Of a stretch of DNA of 64,000 nucleotides, positions 48,983-58,400 are shown piece after piece. Made by a program: the position numbers and the translations under genes. Source of the stretch: an uncultured Bacteroides sp. (GTDB taxonomy: Bacteria; Bacteroidota; Bacteroidia; Bacteroidales; Bacteroidaceae); NCBI RefSeq assembly GCF_910586915.1, contig NZ_CAJULN010000010.1:1-64000 (forward strand). The letters run 5' to 3'. The notes beneath the pieces are model-generated. The model made no database searches. It saw only the letters and a program-made list of their open reading frames with translations, and was not told the DNA's origin. Every line of letters begins with the position of its first letter. Positions within the stretch are counted from its first letter, which is position 1.

Positions 48983-50808
48983 CCTATCTTCATTAATACG
49001 TCATCTTCAGATACAGTGTCTCCCGGAGCAAAGCAGATAGCAGTCACCGTACCGCCGAACTCCGCACGGATGGCGTTGTAGGTTTTCATCGCTTCCACAT
49101 AGCAGAGCACATCGCCCTCTTTCACGGTGTCGCCCACCTTCAGGGCGGTCTCCTGCGCGTTCTTCACCAGGAAGAATTTGCCTTCGAGCGGAGATACCAC
49201 CTCTTTGCCTTCTCCGACGGGTTCGGCGGCAGCAGGTACGGCAGGCAGCTCGGCGTCGCCGTAAGCCACCGTCACGCGGTAGGCTTGTCCGTCCACCTGA
49301 ACGGTGAGTGTCTTGGGTTTGGCGTCTTCTTGCGGCGACTTGTCTCGCTCCGCACGGCGTTTTGCCACGTCGGCAAGGAAGTCCTCTTTCGCTTTTCCGC
49401 TCTTATAGGCCTCATACTGTGCCGGATGCATCGCATATTCAAAGAGTTCTTCTTCGTCCTCGCCCACTTCCCACTTGTTTTCTTTCATCATCTTGCGATA
49501 TTTGTCCAGGTTGTCGGGATAGTTGTCCTGCGGATTGCCTTCAAAGAACTTGCGGCCTTCGCGCTCTGCCTTTTCGATGATTTCGGGAGCAAGTTTGCCC
49601 GGCAAGCGTCCGGCTTTGCCCAAAATCATGTCCCAGATATCGTCGGCAATCATTCCCCAGCGTTCTTTGCCTTTCTCCATCGCCATCACGTTCATCATGG
49701 CGAGGTTCTTCACATATTGACTGAATGGAGTTACCAACGGCGGATAGCCCACTCTCGGCCATACGTAGGCTACTTCATTGAACAGTTTGATAAGGAGTTG
49801 GTCTTGCGTCATGAAAGGCAGGTTGTGTTTCGCCTTGTATTTATTGATGGATTCCAGGTTCGTCTCCAGGTCTGCCATAAGGCTGCCCATCATGCCGCCG
49901 GGCAGTCCGGGAGCAATCAGCAACGAGTTCATCAGGCGATTCTTCGGGCTGATGTACAATCCCAAGAAGTCGTCCATAAATTCCTGAATCATCGCACGCA
50001 CTTTCATGTAGGCTTCCATGTTGATTTCGGGAACCTGATAGCCTGCATCCTTCAACATTGCCTGCACACTGAGCAAATCGGCGTGTCCCGTACCCCACGA
50101 AAGCGGCTCCATGCCTACGTCGATATAGTCGCAACCGGCTTCACACACTTCAAGGATGCTTGCCATATTGAATCCCGGCCCTGCGTGGCTGTGATACTGC
50201 ACCGGAATTTCGGGATGCGCCGCCTTGATATTGCCTACGATTTTGCCCAACGAAACAGGGCGTCCGATGCCTGCCATGTCTTTGATGCAGATTTCGTCCG
50301 CCCCGAGCCTGATAAGTTCCAGTGCCATATCGGTGTAATACTCTACCGTATGCACAGGCGAATGGGTGATGCAGAGCGAGCATTGCGAAATCATGCCGGC
50401 TTCCTTTGCATAGGTGATGGAGGGAGCGATGTTGCGCACGTCGTTCAATCCGCAGAATGTGCGGGTGATATCGGTTCCCTGCGCCTTCTTTACTTTGTAG
50501 AACAACTTGCGCACATCGGCGGGAACGGGGCTCATACGAAGCCCGTTGAGCGCGCGGTCGAGCATATGTGTCTGAATGCCGGCTTCGTGAAACGCCTTCG
50601 TCCATTCGCGCACGGCTCTATTGGGGTTTTCTCCAAACAATAAATTTACCTGTTCAAAACCACCGCCATTGGTTTCCACACGGGCAAAACAGCCCATTTC
50701 AATAATGGCGGGAGCTACCTTCACGAGTTGGTCTACACGGGGAACGTATTTACCAGCAGACTGCCACATATCCCGGAATACCAAACTAAACTTTACTTCT
50801 CTTTTCAT
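48979..50808 (-). CDS. oadA: Oxaloacetate decarboxylase alpha, carboxyltransferase plus biotin domain
   Basis: A 609-residue cytoplasmic subunit that moves CO2 from oxaloacetate to biotin. It has an N-terminal TIM-barrel carboxyltransferase (metal HxH in VQYHSHAGPGF; catalytic region ICIKDMAGIGRP), a conserved carboxylase domain, an Ala-rich linker, and a C-terminal biotinyl domain with motif EAMKTYN (Thr in place of the usual Met after the biotinyl Lys). Unlike the methylmalonyl system in this window, carrier and transferase are one chain. ATG 50808 is chosen over TTG 50817. Confidence 0.95.
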   Translation of the reverse strand: MKREVKFSLVFRDMWQSAGKYVPRVDQLVKVAPAIIEMGCFARVETNGGGFEQVNLLFGENPNRAVREWTKAFHEAGIQTHMLDRALNGLRMSPVPADVRKLFYKVKKAQGTDITRTFCGLNDVRNIAPSITYAKEAGMISQCSLCITHSPVHTVEYYTDMALELIRLGADEICIKDMAGIGRPVSLGKIVGNIKAAHPEIPVQYHSHAGPGFNMASILEVCEAGCDYIDVGMEPLSWGTGHADLLSVQAMLKDAGYQVPEINMEAYMKVRAMIQEFMDDFLGLYISPKNRLMNSLLIAPGLPGGMMGSLMADLETNLESINKYKAKHNLPFMTQDQLLIKLFNEVAYVWPRVGYPPLVTPFSQYVKNLAMMNVMAMEKGKERWGMIADDIWDMILGKAGRLPGKLAPEIIEKAEREGRKFFEGNPQDNYPDNLDKYRKMMKENKWEVGEDEEELFEYAMHPAQYEAYKSGKAKEDFLADVAKRRAERDKSPQEDAKPKTLTVQVDGQAYRVTVAYGDAELPAVPAAAEPVGEGKEVVSPLEGKFFLVKNAQETALKVGDTVKEGDVLCYVEAMKTYNAIRAEFGGTVTAICFAPGDTVSEDDVLMKIG

Positions 50809-50839
50809 GTCTTTCAATGATAATGATATATGTTTAAAA

Positions 50840-51100
50840 TCAGATTTTTTCTACTTTGGTGATTTTTCCTTTGCCATGTGTCACCACATTCACAGCAGCC
50901 GTAATGGCAGCCATGATGTTTGCCGGAACAGGTACGGCACCTTTCGGCGCTTCCTGCCGTACAGGAGCCGCCTCTTCGGGAGCATACTTGTTGACCAATG
51001 CAATCAACATTTTGCCTAAACAAATCACAATCAGCAGAATAACAAATACGGTAGCCATTCCGACCACCATCAGCAGGAGCGCTGTTTCGATATTTTCCAT
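50840..51100 (-). CDS. oadG: Oxaloacetate decarboxylase gamma (OadG)
   Basis: An 86-residue subunit with one N-terminal membrane helix (ALLLMVVGMATVFVILLIVICL) and a short tail with an Ala/Pro linker, the standard OadG size. It anchors OadA to OadB. The internal ATG 51100 is used because the longer frame (from 51136) adds an atypical leader. First gene of oadGAB. Confidence 0.85.
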   Translation of the reverse strand: MENIETALLLMVVGMATVFVILLIVICLGKMLIALVNKYAPEEAAPVRQEAPKGAVPVPANIMAAITAAVNVVTHGKGKITKVEKI

Positions 51101-51204
51101 ATAATAAATTATTAGTAATTTAAGCCGTTTATTCAAAAAGCGTCCGAATTTACCATTTTTTTATAAGAAAATTCATCTGAAAAGAGATAATAAAGATTAA
51201 ATGA

Positions 51205-51246
51205 AAGGTTGGGGAGAACAATCGCAGTCGTTCTCACCAACCTTTT
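51205..51246 (-). terminator. Probable prfC operon terminator
   Basis: Arms 51205-51220 and 51231-51246 (AAAGGTTGGGGAGAAC and near-complement) with a 10-base loop. On the minus strand it is followed by TTTCATTT; on the plus strand by a T(5) run. Confidence 0.65.
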
Positions 51247-51286
51247 TATTATGCATTTTCACACATTTCTCTTCTCCGTAAGTTCC

Positions 51287-52861
51287 TTAAAACTCACTCG
51301 TAAAGTGGAAACGGATATTCTTAAAATCCATCTGCGCCATTTGTAGCACATATCCGGAGTCGGCAAGGAACACGTCGCGTCCTTCCCTATCCTTCGCCAT
51401 ATACTGATACTTGCGTTTCTTGAAGGCTTCCAATTCCGCGGGGTCGTCGCTCTCCACCCAACACGCTTTGTAAAGGCTGACCGGCTCCCAGCGACAGGAG
51501 GCGTTATACTCGTTCAGCAAACGGTATTGGATGACTTCAAACTGCAACTGCCCCACCGTACCGATAATCTTGCGGCCGTTGAACTGGTTGACAAACAACT
51601 GCGCCACACCTTCGTCCATCAACTGGTCAATACCTTTGGCCAGTTGCTTCTGCTTCATCGGGTCGGCGTTTTCGATATACTTGAACATCTCGGGCGAGAA
51701 ACTGGGCAGGCCACGGAAATGAAGCATCTCCCCTTCGGTGAGCGTGTCGCCAATCTTGAACGTGCCGTTGTCGGGCAGGCCGATGATGTCTCCCGCATAG
51801 GCTTCGTCGATTGTTGTCTTGCGTTGCGCCATAAACTGTGTGGGCGACGAGAAACGTATCGTCTTGCCGTGACGCACGTGCATATACGGAGCGTTACGGA
51901 CAAACTTGCCGGAGCAAATCTTACAGAACGCCACACAAGAACGGTGGTTGGGGTCGATATTGGCGGTTATCTTAAAGATAAATCCGGTGAACTTGGGTTC
52001 TTCGGGCTTTACCTCACGCTCTTCCGCCTGCACGGAACGGGGGCTGGGCGCTATCTCTACGAAACAGTTCAACAACTCCTGCACACCGAAATTGTTCAAT
52101 GCCGAACCGAAGAACACGGGAGCACAGTCGCCGTTCAGGTAAGTGTTGACATCAAACTCCGGATAGACGCCTTCTATCAGTTCGAGGTCGCCGCGCAACT
52201 TGTCTGCCAACGGTTTTCCGATTTGCTTGTCGAGTTCTTCCGTATGGATATCGACCGCCACTTTTTCCGTCACCACCTGCTTGGAGGGCTGGTAGAGGTC
52301 GAGTTTCTGCTCGTAGATGTTGTACACGCCTTTGAAACGGGCACCCTGCTCGATGGGCCATGACAGGGGACGCACCTGAATCATCAGTTCCTCTTCCAAC
52401 TCGTCGAGCAGGTCGAAGGGGTCTTTACCCTCGCGGTCCATCTTGTTGACGAAAATAATCACCGGTGTCTTGCGCATACGGCACACTTCCATCAGCTTGC
52501 GTGTCTGTGTCTCCACACCTTTGGCACCATCTACCACGATGATAACGCTATCTACGGCGGTGAGTGTGCGGTATGTATCTTCGGCAAAGTCTTGGTGACC
52601 GGGAGTATCGAGAATGTTAATCTTGTAGTCGCGGTAGTCGAATTCCATCACGGAGGTCGTCACCGAGATACCGCGCTGTTTCTCAATCTCCATCCAGTCG
52701 GAGGTAGCCGTTTTCTTTATCTTGTTGCTCTTCACCGCACCCGCTACCTGAATCTGACCGCCGAAAAGCAGCAACTTTTCCGTCAACGATGTCTTACCGG
52801 CATCGGGATGCGCAATAATGGCGAACGTACGCCGTCTCAAAATTTCTGTATTATCTGCCAT
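51287..52861 (-). CDS. prfC: Peptide chain release factor 3
   Basis: GTPase that recycles RF1/RF2 from the ribosome after termination. The 524-residue protein has all G motifs: AHPDAGKTSLTEKLL, DTPGHQDF and FVNKMDREGKDP, followed by RF3 domains II and III (GRKIIGTVGQLQFEVIQYRL). Last gene of a minus-strand operon following rfbD after a 67-base gap that holds inverted repeat G. Confidence 0.97.
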   Translation of the reverse strand: MADNTEILRRRTFAIIAHPDAGKTSLTEKLLLFGGQIQVAGAVKSNKIKKTATSDWMEIEKQRGISVTTSVMEFDYRDYKINILDTPGHQDFAEDTYRTLTAVDSVIIVVDGAKGVETQTRKLMEVCRMRKTPVIIFVNKMDREGKDPFDLLDELEEELMIQVRPLSWPIEQGARFKGVYNIYEQKLDLYQPSKQVVTEKVAVDIHTEELDKQIGKPLADKLRGDLELIEGVYPEFDVNTYLNGDCAPVFFGSALNNFGVQELLNCFVEIAPSPRSVQAEEREVKPEEPKFTGFIFKITANIDPNHRSCVAFCKICSGKFVRNAPYMHVRHGKTIRFSSPTQFMAQRKTTIDEAYAGDIIGLPDNGTFKIGDTLTEGEMLHFRGLPSFSPEMFKYIENADPMKQKQLAKGIDQLMDEGVAQLFVNQFNGRKIIGTVGQLQFEVIQYRLLNEYNASCRWEPVSLYKACWVESDDPAELEAFKKRKYQYMAKDREGRDVFLADSGYVLQMAQMDFKNIRFHFTSEF

Positions 52862-52878
52862 AGTTGTTAAATTGAGAA

Positions 52879-52925
52879 TTGAGAATTTAAAAATGATACG
52901 TTTGCACCTGTTTTTAAATTCTCAA
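52879..52925. repeat. Inverted repeat G between prfC and rfbD
   Basis: Perfect 15-bp arms TTGAGAATTTAAAAA (52879-52893) and TTTTTAAATTCTCAA (52911-52925) with a 17-base loop. Extra AATTGAGA and TTTTCAATT copies lie just outside. It starts 18 bases upstream of the prfC start codon and runs to the end of rfbD. Confidence 0.8.
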
Positions 52926-52928
52926 TCT

Positions 52929-53783
52929 TTAATTTTCAATTTCTTCCAAGCATCGTTTCAGGCTCTCTTCCCAATGGGGGATATCGAGTCCGAACGTTGT
53001 CTTTATCTTTGTCTTGTCAAGCACGGAATAGGCGGGACGGTTTGCCTTTGCCGGATATTCCGCCGTATGCAAAGGGGTTACCTTGCACGAAGTGATTCCC
53101 GCCAAACGATGGATGGCAAGCGTGAAATCATACCACGAGCATACGCCTTCGTTGCTGAAGTGGTAGACGCCGCGCACGATACCTTTATTGATAATGGTGT
53201 AGATGGCGCGTGCTAGGTCGTTGGCGTAGGTGGGCGTGCCTATCTGGTCGAATACGACTCCGAGGGTGTCGCGCTCCTTTCCCAAGCGAATCATCGTTTT
53301 CACAAAATTATTGCCGAAAGTGGAATAGAGCCATGCGGTACGGATAACTACCGCTTGCTCGCAATGTTCCATTACTTCGCGTTCGCCGTCGAGCTTCGTA
53401 ACGCCGTAGACCGAATCGGGGCAAGGCTCGCACGCTTCCGTGTAAGGGAGATGGGCGGTGCCGTCGAACACATAGTCGGTAGATACCTGAATGATGGCTG
53501 CCCGGTTGGCTTGCGCCGCACGCGCCAGCATTCCGGGGGCTTCCGTATTGAGCCTACGCGCCGCCTGGCGGTCGTCCTCCGCTTTGTCTACGGCGGTATA
53601 GGCGGCACAGTTCACTACCAGTTCTATCCGTTTTTCGGCGATGTAGGCCCATACGGCCTGCTCGTCGCAGATATTGAGTTCGTACACATCTGTAAAAAAA
53701 TACGTGTGTTGCGGGTTCTCTTTTGCAAGCACCTGCATTTCATTGCCAAGTTGACCGTTGGCACCCGTTACTAAAATTCTCAT
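52929..53783 (-). CDS. rfbD: dTDP-4-dehydrorhamnose reductase
   Basis: Makes dTDP-L-rhamnose, the rhamnose donor for surface polysaccharides. The 284-residue extended-SDR protein has the NAD(P)-binding GANGQLGNEM at its start, the VNCAAYTAVDKAEDD segment, the STDYVFDG motif and the catalytic YGVTK (Tyr-x-x-x-Lys). The usual partners rfbA, rfbB and rfbC are not nearby. Directly abuts the DUF4924 gene. Confidence 0.93.
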   Translation of the reverse strand: MRILVTGANGQLGNEMQVLAKENPQHTYFFTDVYELNICDEQAVWAYIAEKRIELVVNCAAYTAVDKAEDDRQAARRLNTEAPGMLARAAQANRAAIIQVSTDYVFDGTAHLPYTEACEPCPDSVYGVTKLDGEREVMEHCEQAVVIRTAWLYSTFGNNFVKTMIRLGKERDTLGVVFDQIGTPTYANDLARAIYTIINKGIVRGVYHFSNEGVCSWYDFTLAIHRLAGITSCKVTPLHTAEYPAKANRPAYSVLDKTKIKTTFGLDIPHWEESLKRCLEEIEN

Positions 53784-54329
53784 CTATTCATCCAGTTTTA
53801 ATTGACCTTTGCGGTCTTTATCATAATAATTTGCCAGCATGGAGAGGAAGCTGGTAATGGCTTCCATCGCTTTGGCGGTTCCATCGCTGACAGGTTTCCG
53901 TTGCAGCCTCAACAGGAGCATTCCGTAGAGGGCTTCGAAGCAAGTTTCGAGTTCGGGCTCGTCTTTCTTGCCGTTCTTGTTGCGCAGTTCGACGATAAAC
54001 GGCAGCGCCTTGAAGTAGGCGGCACTGTAGAACGGGAACTTAGGCGAAGACGCCAACGCATTGTGCAGTTCGGTCAGGTTGATAATGACGTTCTTGTTTA
54101 TCTGCAAATGCCCCGCTTCGCGCACGCCTTCCTCGCTCATCATCGTCAGCAAGTTTCCATACCACTCGCGCATGGCAGGACGCTGCTCTTCGGGATAGCG
54201 GGCTATCACGTTGGCTTCCAACTCTTCCGGTTGGCAATGGTTGGCGCGCAGCAGGTCTTCTTCCTGCCACATATATATAAGGTATTCGGCTATATTCCGT
54301 TCCTTCAACTGTTTCGCTATCTCATTCAT
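53784..54329 (-). CDS. DUF4924 family protein
   Basis: A 181-residue helical cytoplasmic protein found almost only in Bacteroidales; function unknown. Features seen are AEYLIYMWQEEDLLRANHC near the start and LTELHNALASSPKFPFYSAAYF in the middle. Its stop abuts the rfbD start, and it begins 12 bases after the LysE-type gene. Confidence 0.75.
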   Translation of the reverse strand: MNEIAKQLKERNIAEYLIYMWQEEDLLRANHCQPEELEANVIARYPEEQRPAMREWYGNLLTMMSEEGVREAGHLQINKNVIINLTELHNALASSPKFPFYSAAYFKALPFIVELRNKNGKKDEPELETCFEALYGMLLLRLQRKPVSDGTAKAMEAITSFLSMLANYYDKDRKGQLKLDE

Positions 54330-54341
54330 AAAGCTATCGTT

Positions 54342-54995
54342 CTAATAAATCGACTCTCCCAACAACGTATATACCATTCCGGCAAGGGACACCAACATGA
54401 CAATGCTTCCGATGACGCGGTTCAGTATCCATATCCCCCGCAGGTTGAACTTGGTGCGCACCTTGTTTACGAAATAGGTGATTCCGAGCCACCAGGCGAG
54501 TGCTCCCAACGCAATGGCGCAATAGCCCGTAATCTCCTCAAACACCAGCACGCCGGGCTGCACAAATGCAAAACGGGCAAAAAGTCCGATAAAAAGGAAG
54601 ATTATCAGTGGATTGGAGAGAGTGACGAAAAACGCGGTGATGAAATTGTGAAAATAAGAACCTTTGTTGGACGAAGCCGGACGGATGGACTGCACCGGAT
54701 TGCTGCGAAAGGTGTATATGCCGAAAAGGAGCAGCATGATGCTTCCCAACAGTTGCAGATAGAAAATGTTTTTGTTGATATAATCGAAGACGAAGCTCAT
54801 TCCGTAGCCAGTGAGCAGGGCGTAAGCTATATCGCTCAAAGAGGCTCCCAAACCAGTGACAAAGCCATACCAGCGTCCTTTGTTCAACGTCCGTTGGATG
54901 CACAATACGCCCACCGGACCCAAAGGTGCGGACACTACAACGCCAATAATAAAGCCTTTAACTAATATATCGAATATGGTTTCTATCTGAATCAT
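54342..54995 (-). CDS. LysE/RhtB-family amino-acid exporter
   Basis: A 217-residue inner-membrane protein with six predicted helices. The N-terminal signature (IGVVVSAPLGPVGVLCIQRTLNKGRWYGFVTGLGASLSD) is typical of LysE-type exporters of amino acids. ATG 54995 matches this signature; the longer frame to 55106 adds an unrelated leader. First gene of the LysE-DUF4924-rfbD-prfC operon. Confidence 0.85.
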   Translation of the reverse strand: MIQIETIFDILVKGFIIGVVVSAPLGPVGVLCIQRTLNKGRWYGFVTGLGASLSDIAYALLTGYGMSFVFDYINKNIFYLQLLGSIMLLLFGIYTFRSNPVQSIRPASSNKGSYFHNFITAFFVTLSNPLIIFLFIGLFARFAFVQPGVLVFEEITGYCAIALGALAWWLGITYFVNKVRTKFNLRGIWILNRVIGSIVMLVSLAGMVYTLLGESIY

Positions 54996-55142
54996 GTCGC
55001 AAATATCGCATTTTTTTATGATATGAGGATAGGATATTAACGTTTTTTTCCAACGAACCTCTGTACAGGCAATCCGTGCCGTGTGCAACGAAAATAAATA
55101 AAGCATAGCTGCCAGAGTTTTCTCCCCTGCATAAACAGGTAT

Positions 55143-55232
55143 GCTGACACCCGGGTCTCACCACTACCGACACCCGGGTCTTGGATATATCAGCACCCGG
55201 GTGTCAGCATCACCGAGACCCGGGTGTCAGAC
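55143..55232. repeat. Array F: four ACCCGGGT units, exact 23-bp period
   Basis: The palindrome ACCCGGGT occurs at 55149-55156, 55172-55179, 55195-55202 and 55218-55225, each exactly 23 bp from the last. Units 1 and 2 read GACACCCGGGTCT; units 3 and 4 are inverted (CACCCGGGTGTCAG, AGACCCGGGTGTCAG), so the whole array is itself a dyad centred near 55187. It is GC-rich in AT-rich surroundings. Confidence 0.93.
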
Positions 55233-55313
55233 AAGTTTCGTTTACCAAGCATTTTTCTTTCCTTCGTAGTGTAATTAAAATTCGGATGCAGTCCATTATT
55301 TATTCCTGTTTTT

Positions 55314-55345
55314 TTTCTCCCCACCAATGAAATTGCTTATCTTTG
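55314..55345 (+). promoter_or_regulatory. purL promoter
   Basis: -7 TATCTTTG at 55338-55345 with TTTC at 55314-55317, 20 bases upstream, as a near-consensus -33. The leader to the purL start is 82 bases. Confidence 0.6.
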
Positions 55346-55427
55346 CGCCACGTAAAAAAGGAGAAGTTCGCTCTTGCAGAGAAACTTCAACTGTGAATCG
55401 TAAATCATAAAATCGTAAATATACAAC

Positions 55428-58400
55428 ATGATTCTTTTTTTCAGAACCCCTTCCAAGAGCGTGATTGCCGTAGAGAGCAACCATCAGCTCACACTTGACG
55501 AAAGTAACAAACTATGCTGGCTTTTTGGCGAAGCCGCTATGGAAAGTGAAGAAAACCTGAAAGGCTGTTTCGTGGGCCCGCGCCGCGAAATGATTACTCC
55601 CTGGAGTACGAACGCCGTAGAAATCACCCAAAACATGGGGCTTGAAGGTCTCAGCCGCATCGAAGAGTATTTCCCCGTTGCCGACGAAAACGCCGACTAC
55701 GACCCGATGCTGCAACGTATGTACAAGGGACTCGACCAGGAAGTGTTCACCACCAACCGCCAGCCGGAACCCATCCTCTACATAGAAGACCTCGAAGCAT
55801 ACAACGAGCAAGAGGGATTGGCACTTTCCAAAGAAGAAATGGACTATCTGAAGAAAGTAGAAAACGACCTCGGACGCAAGCTAACCGACTCCGAAGTATT
55901 CGGATTCGCACAAATCAACTCCGAGCACTGCCGCCACAAAATCTTCGGCGGAACGTTCATCATCGACGGAGTAGAGCAGGAATCGTCCCTGTTTCAGATG
56001 ATTAAAAAGACGACACAGGAGAACCCCAATAAAATCATCTCTGCCTACAAAGACAACGTTGCCTTCGCCGAAGGTCCGGTAGTGGAGCAGTTTGCCCCGG
56101 CCGACCACTCCAAGCCCGACTACTTCCAGGTGAAAGACATAAAGAGCGTTATCTCGCTGAAAGCGGAGACACACAACTTCCCCACCACCGTAGAGCCGTT
56201 CAACGGTGCATCGACCGGTACGGGAGGAGAAATACGCGACCGTATGGGCGGTGGCAAAGGCTCATGGCCCATTGCGGGTACTGCCGTCTACATGACTTCT
56301 TATCCGCGCACAGACGAAGGACGCGAATGGGAAGAGATTCTTCCGGTGCGTAAATGGCTGTACCAGACTCCCGAACAGATTCTTATCAAGGCTTCCAACG
56401 GTGCTTCCGACTTCGGAAACAAGTTCGGCCAGCCGCTCATCTGCGGTTCGGTGCTGACGTTTGAACATACGGAAAACCAAGAAGTATATGGCTACGACAA
56501 AGTAATCATGCTTGCCGGCGGCGTAGGCTACGGCACACAGCGCGACTGTCTGAAAGGCGCTCCCGAAGCCGGCAACAAGGTGGTCGTAATCGGCGGCGAC
56601 AACTACCGCATCGGACTGGGCGGCGGCTCAGTATCTTCGGTAGATACAGGACGCTACAGCAGCGGAATCGAGCTGAACGCCGTTCAGCGTGCCAACGCAG
56701 AGATGCAGAAACGCGCCAACAACGTGGTGCGCGCCCTTTGCGAAGAGGAGGTGAACCCCATCGTCTCCATCCACGACCACGGCTCTGCCGGACACGTCAA
56801 CTGTCTGTCCGAATTGGTGGAAGAATGCGGTGGTCTGATTGACATGAGCAAACTGCCCGTCGGCGACAAAACCCTGTCGGCAAAAGAAATCATCGCCAAC
56901 GAGAGCCAGGAACGCATGGGTCTGCTGATTAAAGAAGAAGCCATCGAACACGTGCGCAAGATTGCCGAGCGCGAACGCGCACCGATGTACGTAGTGGGCG
57001 AAACAACCGGCGACCACCGCTTTGCCTTCCAACAGGCAGACGGCGTACGTCCGTTCGACCTCGCCGTAGAGCAGATGTTCGGCTCCTCTCCCAAGACATA
57101 TATGGTAGACAAAACCGTAGAGCGCCATTACGAAATGCCGGAATACGAACTGCCCAAACTCCACGAATATCTGACCAACGTATTGCAACTCGAAGCAGTA
57201 GCCTGCAAAGACTGGCTGACAAACAAGGTAGACCGCTCCGTGACAGGTAAGGTGGCACGCCAGCAATGTCAGGGCGAACTCCAGTTGCCGTTGAGCGACT
57301 GCGGCGTGGTAGCACTCGACTATCGTGGTGAGAAAGGTATCGCCACCTCCATCGGCCATGCTCCGCAAGCTGCTTTGGCAGACCCGGCTGCCGGCTCCAT
57401 CCTCGCCGTATCCGAAGCGCTGACCAACCTCGTGTGGGCGCCGATGGCAGAAGGTATGGACAGCATCTCATTGTCTGCTAACTGGATGTGGCCCTGCCGT
57501 TCTCAGGAAGGCGAAGACGCCCGTCTCTACACGGCTGTCAAAGCGCTGAGCGACTTCTGCTGCGCCCTGCACATCAACGTACCGACCGGAAAAGACTCTT
57601 TGTCCATGACACAGAAATATCCGAACGGCGAAAAAGTAATCTCTCCGGGAACGGTCATCGTTTCTGCCGGCGGCGAAGTGTCCGACGTGAAGAAGGTGGT
57701 ATCGCCCGTATTGGTGAACAACGAAAAGACTACGATTTATCATATCGACTTCAGCTTTGACGCGCTGAAACTCGGAGGCTCCGCCTTCGCACAATCATTG
57801 GGCAAGGTGGGCGACGACGTGCCTTGCGTGCAAGACGCCGAATACTTCCGCGATGCATTCCTCGCCGTACAGGAGCTTGTAAACAAGGGGCTGATTCTTG
57901 CCGGACACGACATCTCTGCCGGCGGTCTTATCACCACACTGCTCGAAATGTGCTTTGCCAACGTAGAGGGCGGTATGGAAATCAACCTCGACAAGATGAA
58001 GGAACAGGACATCGTGAAGATTCTGTTTGCCGAAAATCCGGGTATCGTCATCCAAATCAGCGACAAGCACAAGGAGGAAGTGAAGAAAATACTCGAAGAT
58101 GCCGGCGTAGGCTACGTGAAATTGGGTACACCGACCGACGAACGCCACATCTTAGTATCCAAAAACGATGCTACCTACCAGTTCGGTATCGACTATATGC
58201 GCGACGTATGGTATTCTTCTTCTTACCTGCTCGACCGCAAGCAGTCGATGAACGGATGCGCCAAGAAGCGTTTCGAGAACTACAAGATGCAGCCTGTTGA
58301 ATTTGCCTTCATGCCCGAATTCAAAGGCAAACTGTCGCAATACGGCCTTACGCCCGACCGCCGTACACCGAGCGGTATCCGCGCAGCCATCATCCGCGAG

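Larger units (their letters stand above)
54996..55427. other. 432-bp gene-free region before purL
   Basis: Holds array F (55143-55232) and the purL promoter. The rest is AT-rich with no credible gene. Confidence 0.7.

Noticed and set aside
49285..50643. 452-residue plus-strand open frame
   Set aside because: Antisense shadow of oadA, rich in His/Phe/Val as expected for the reverse of a coding gene.
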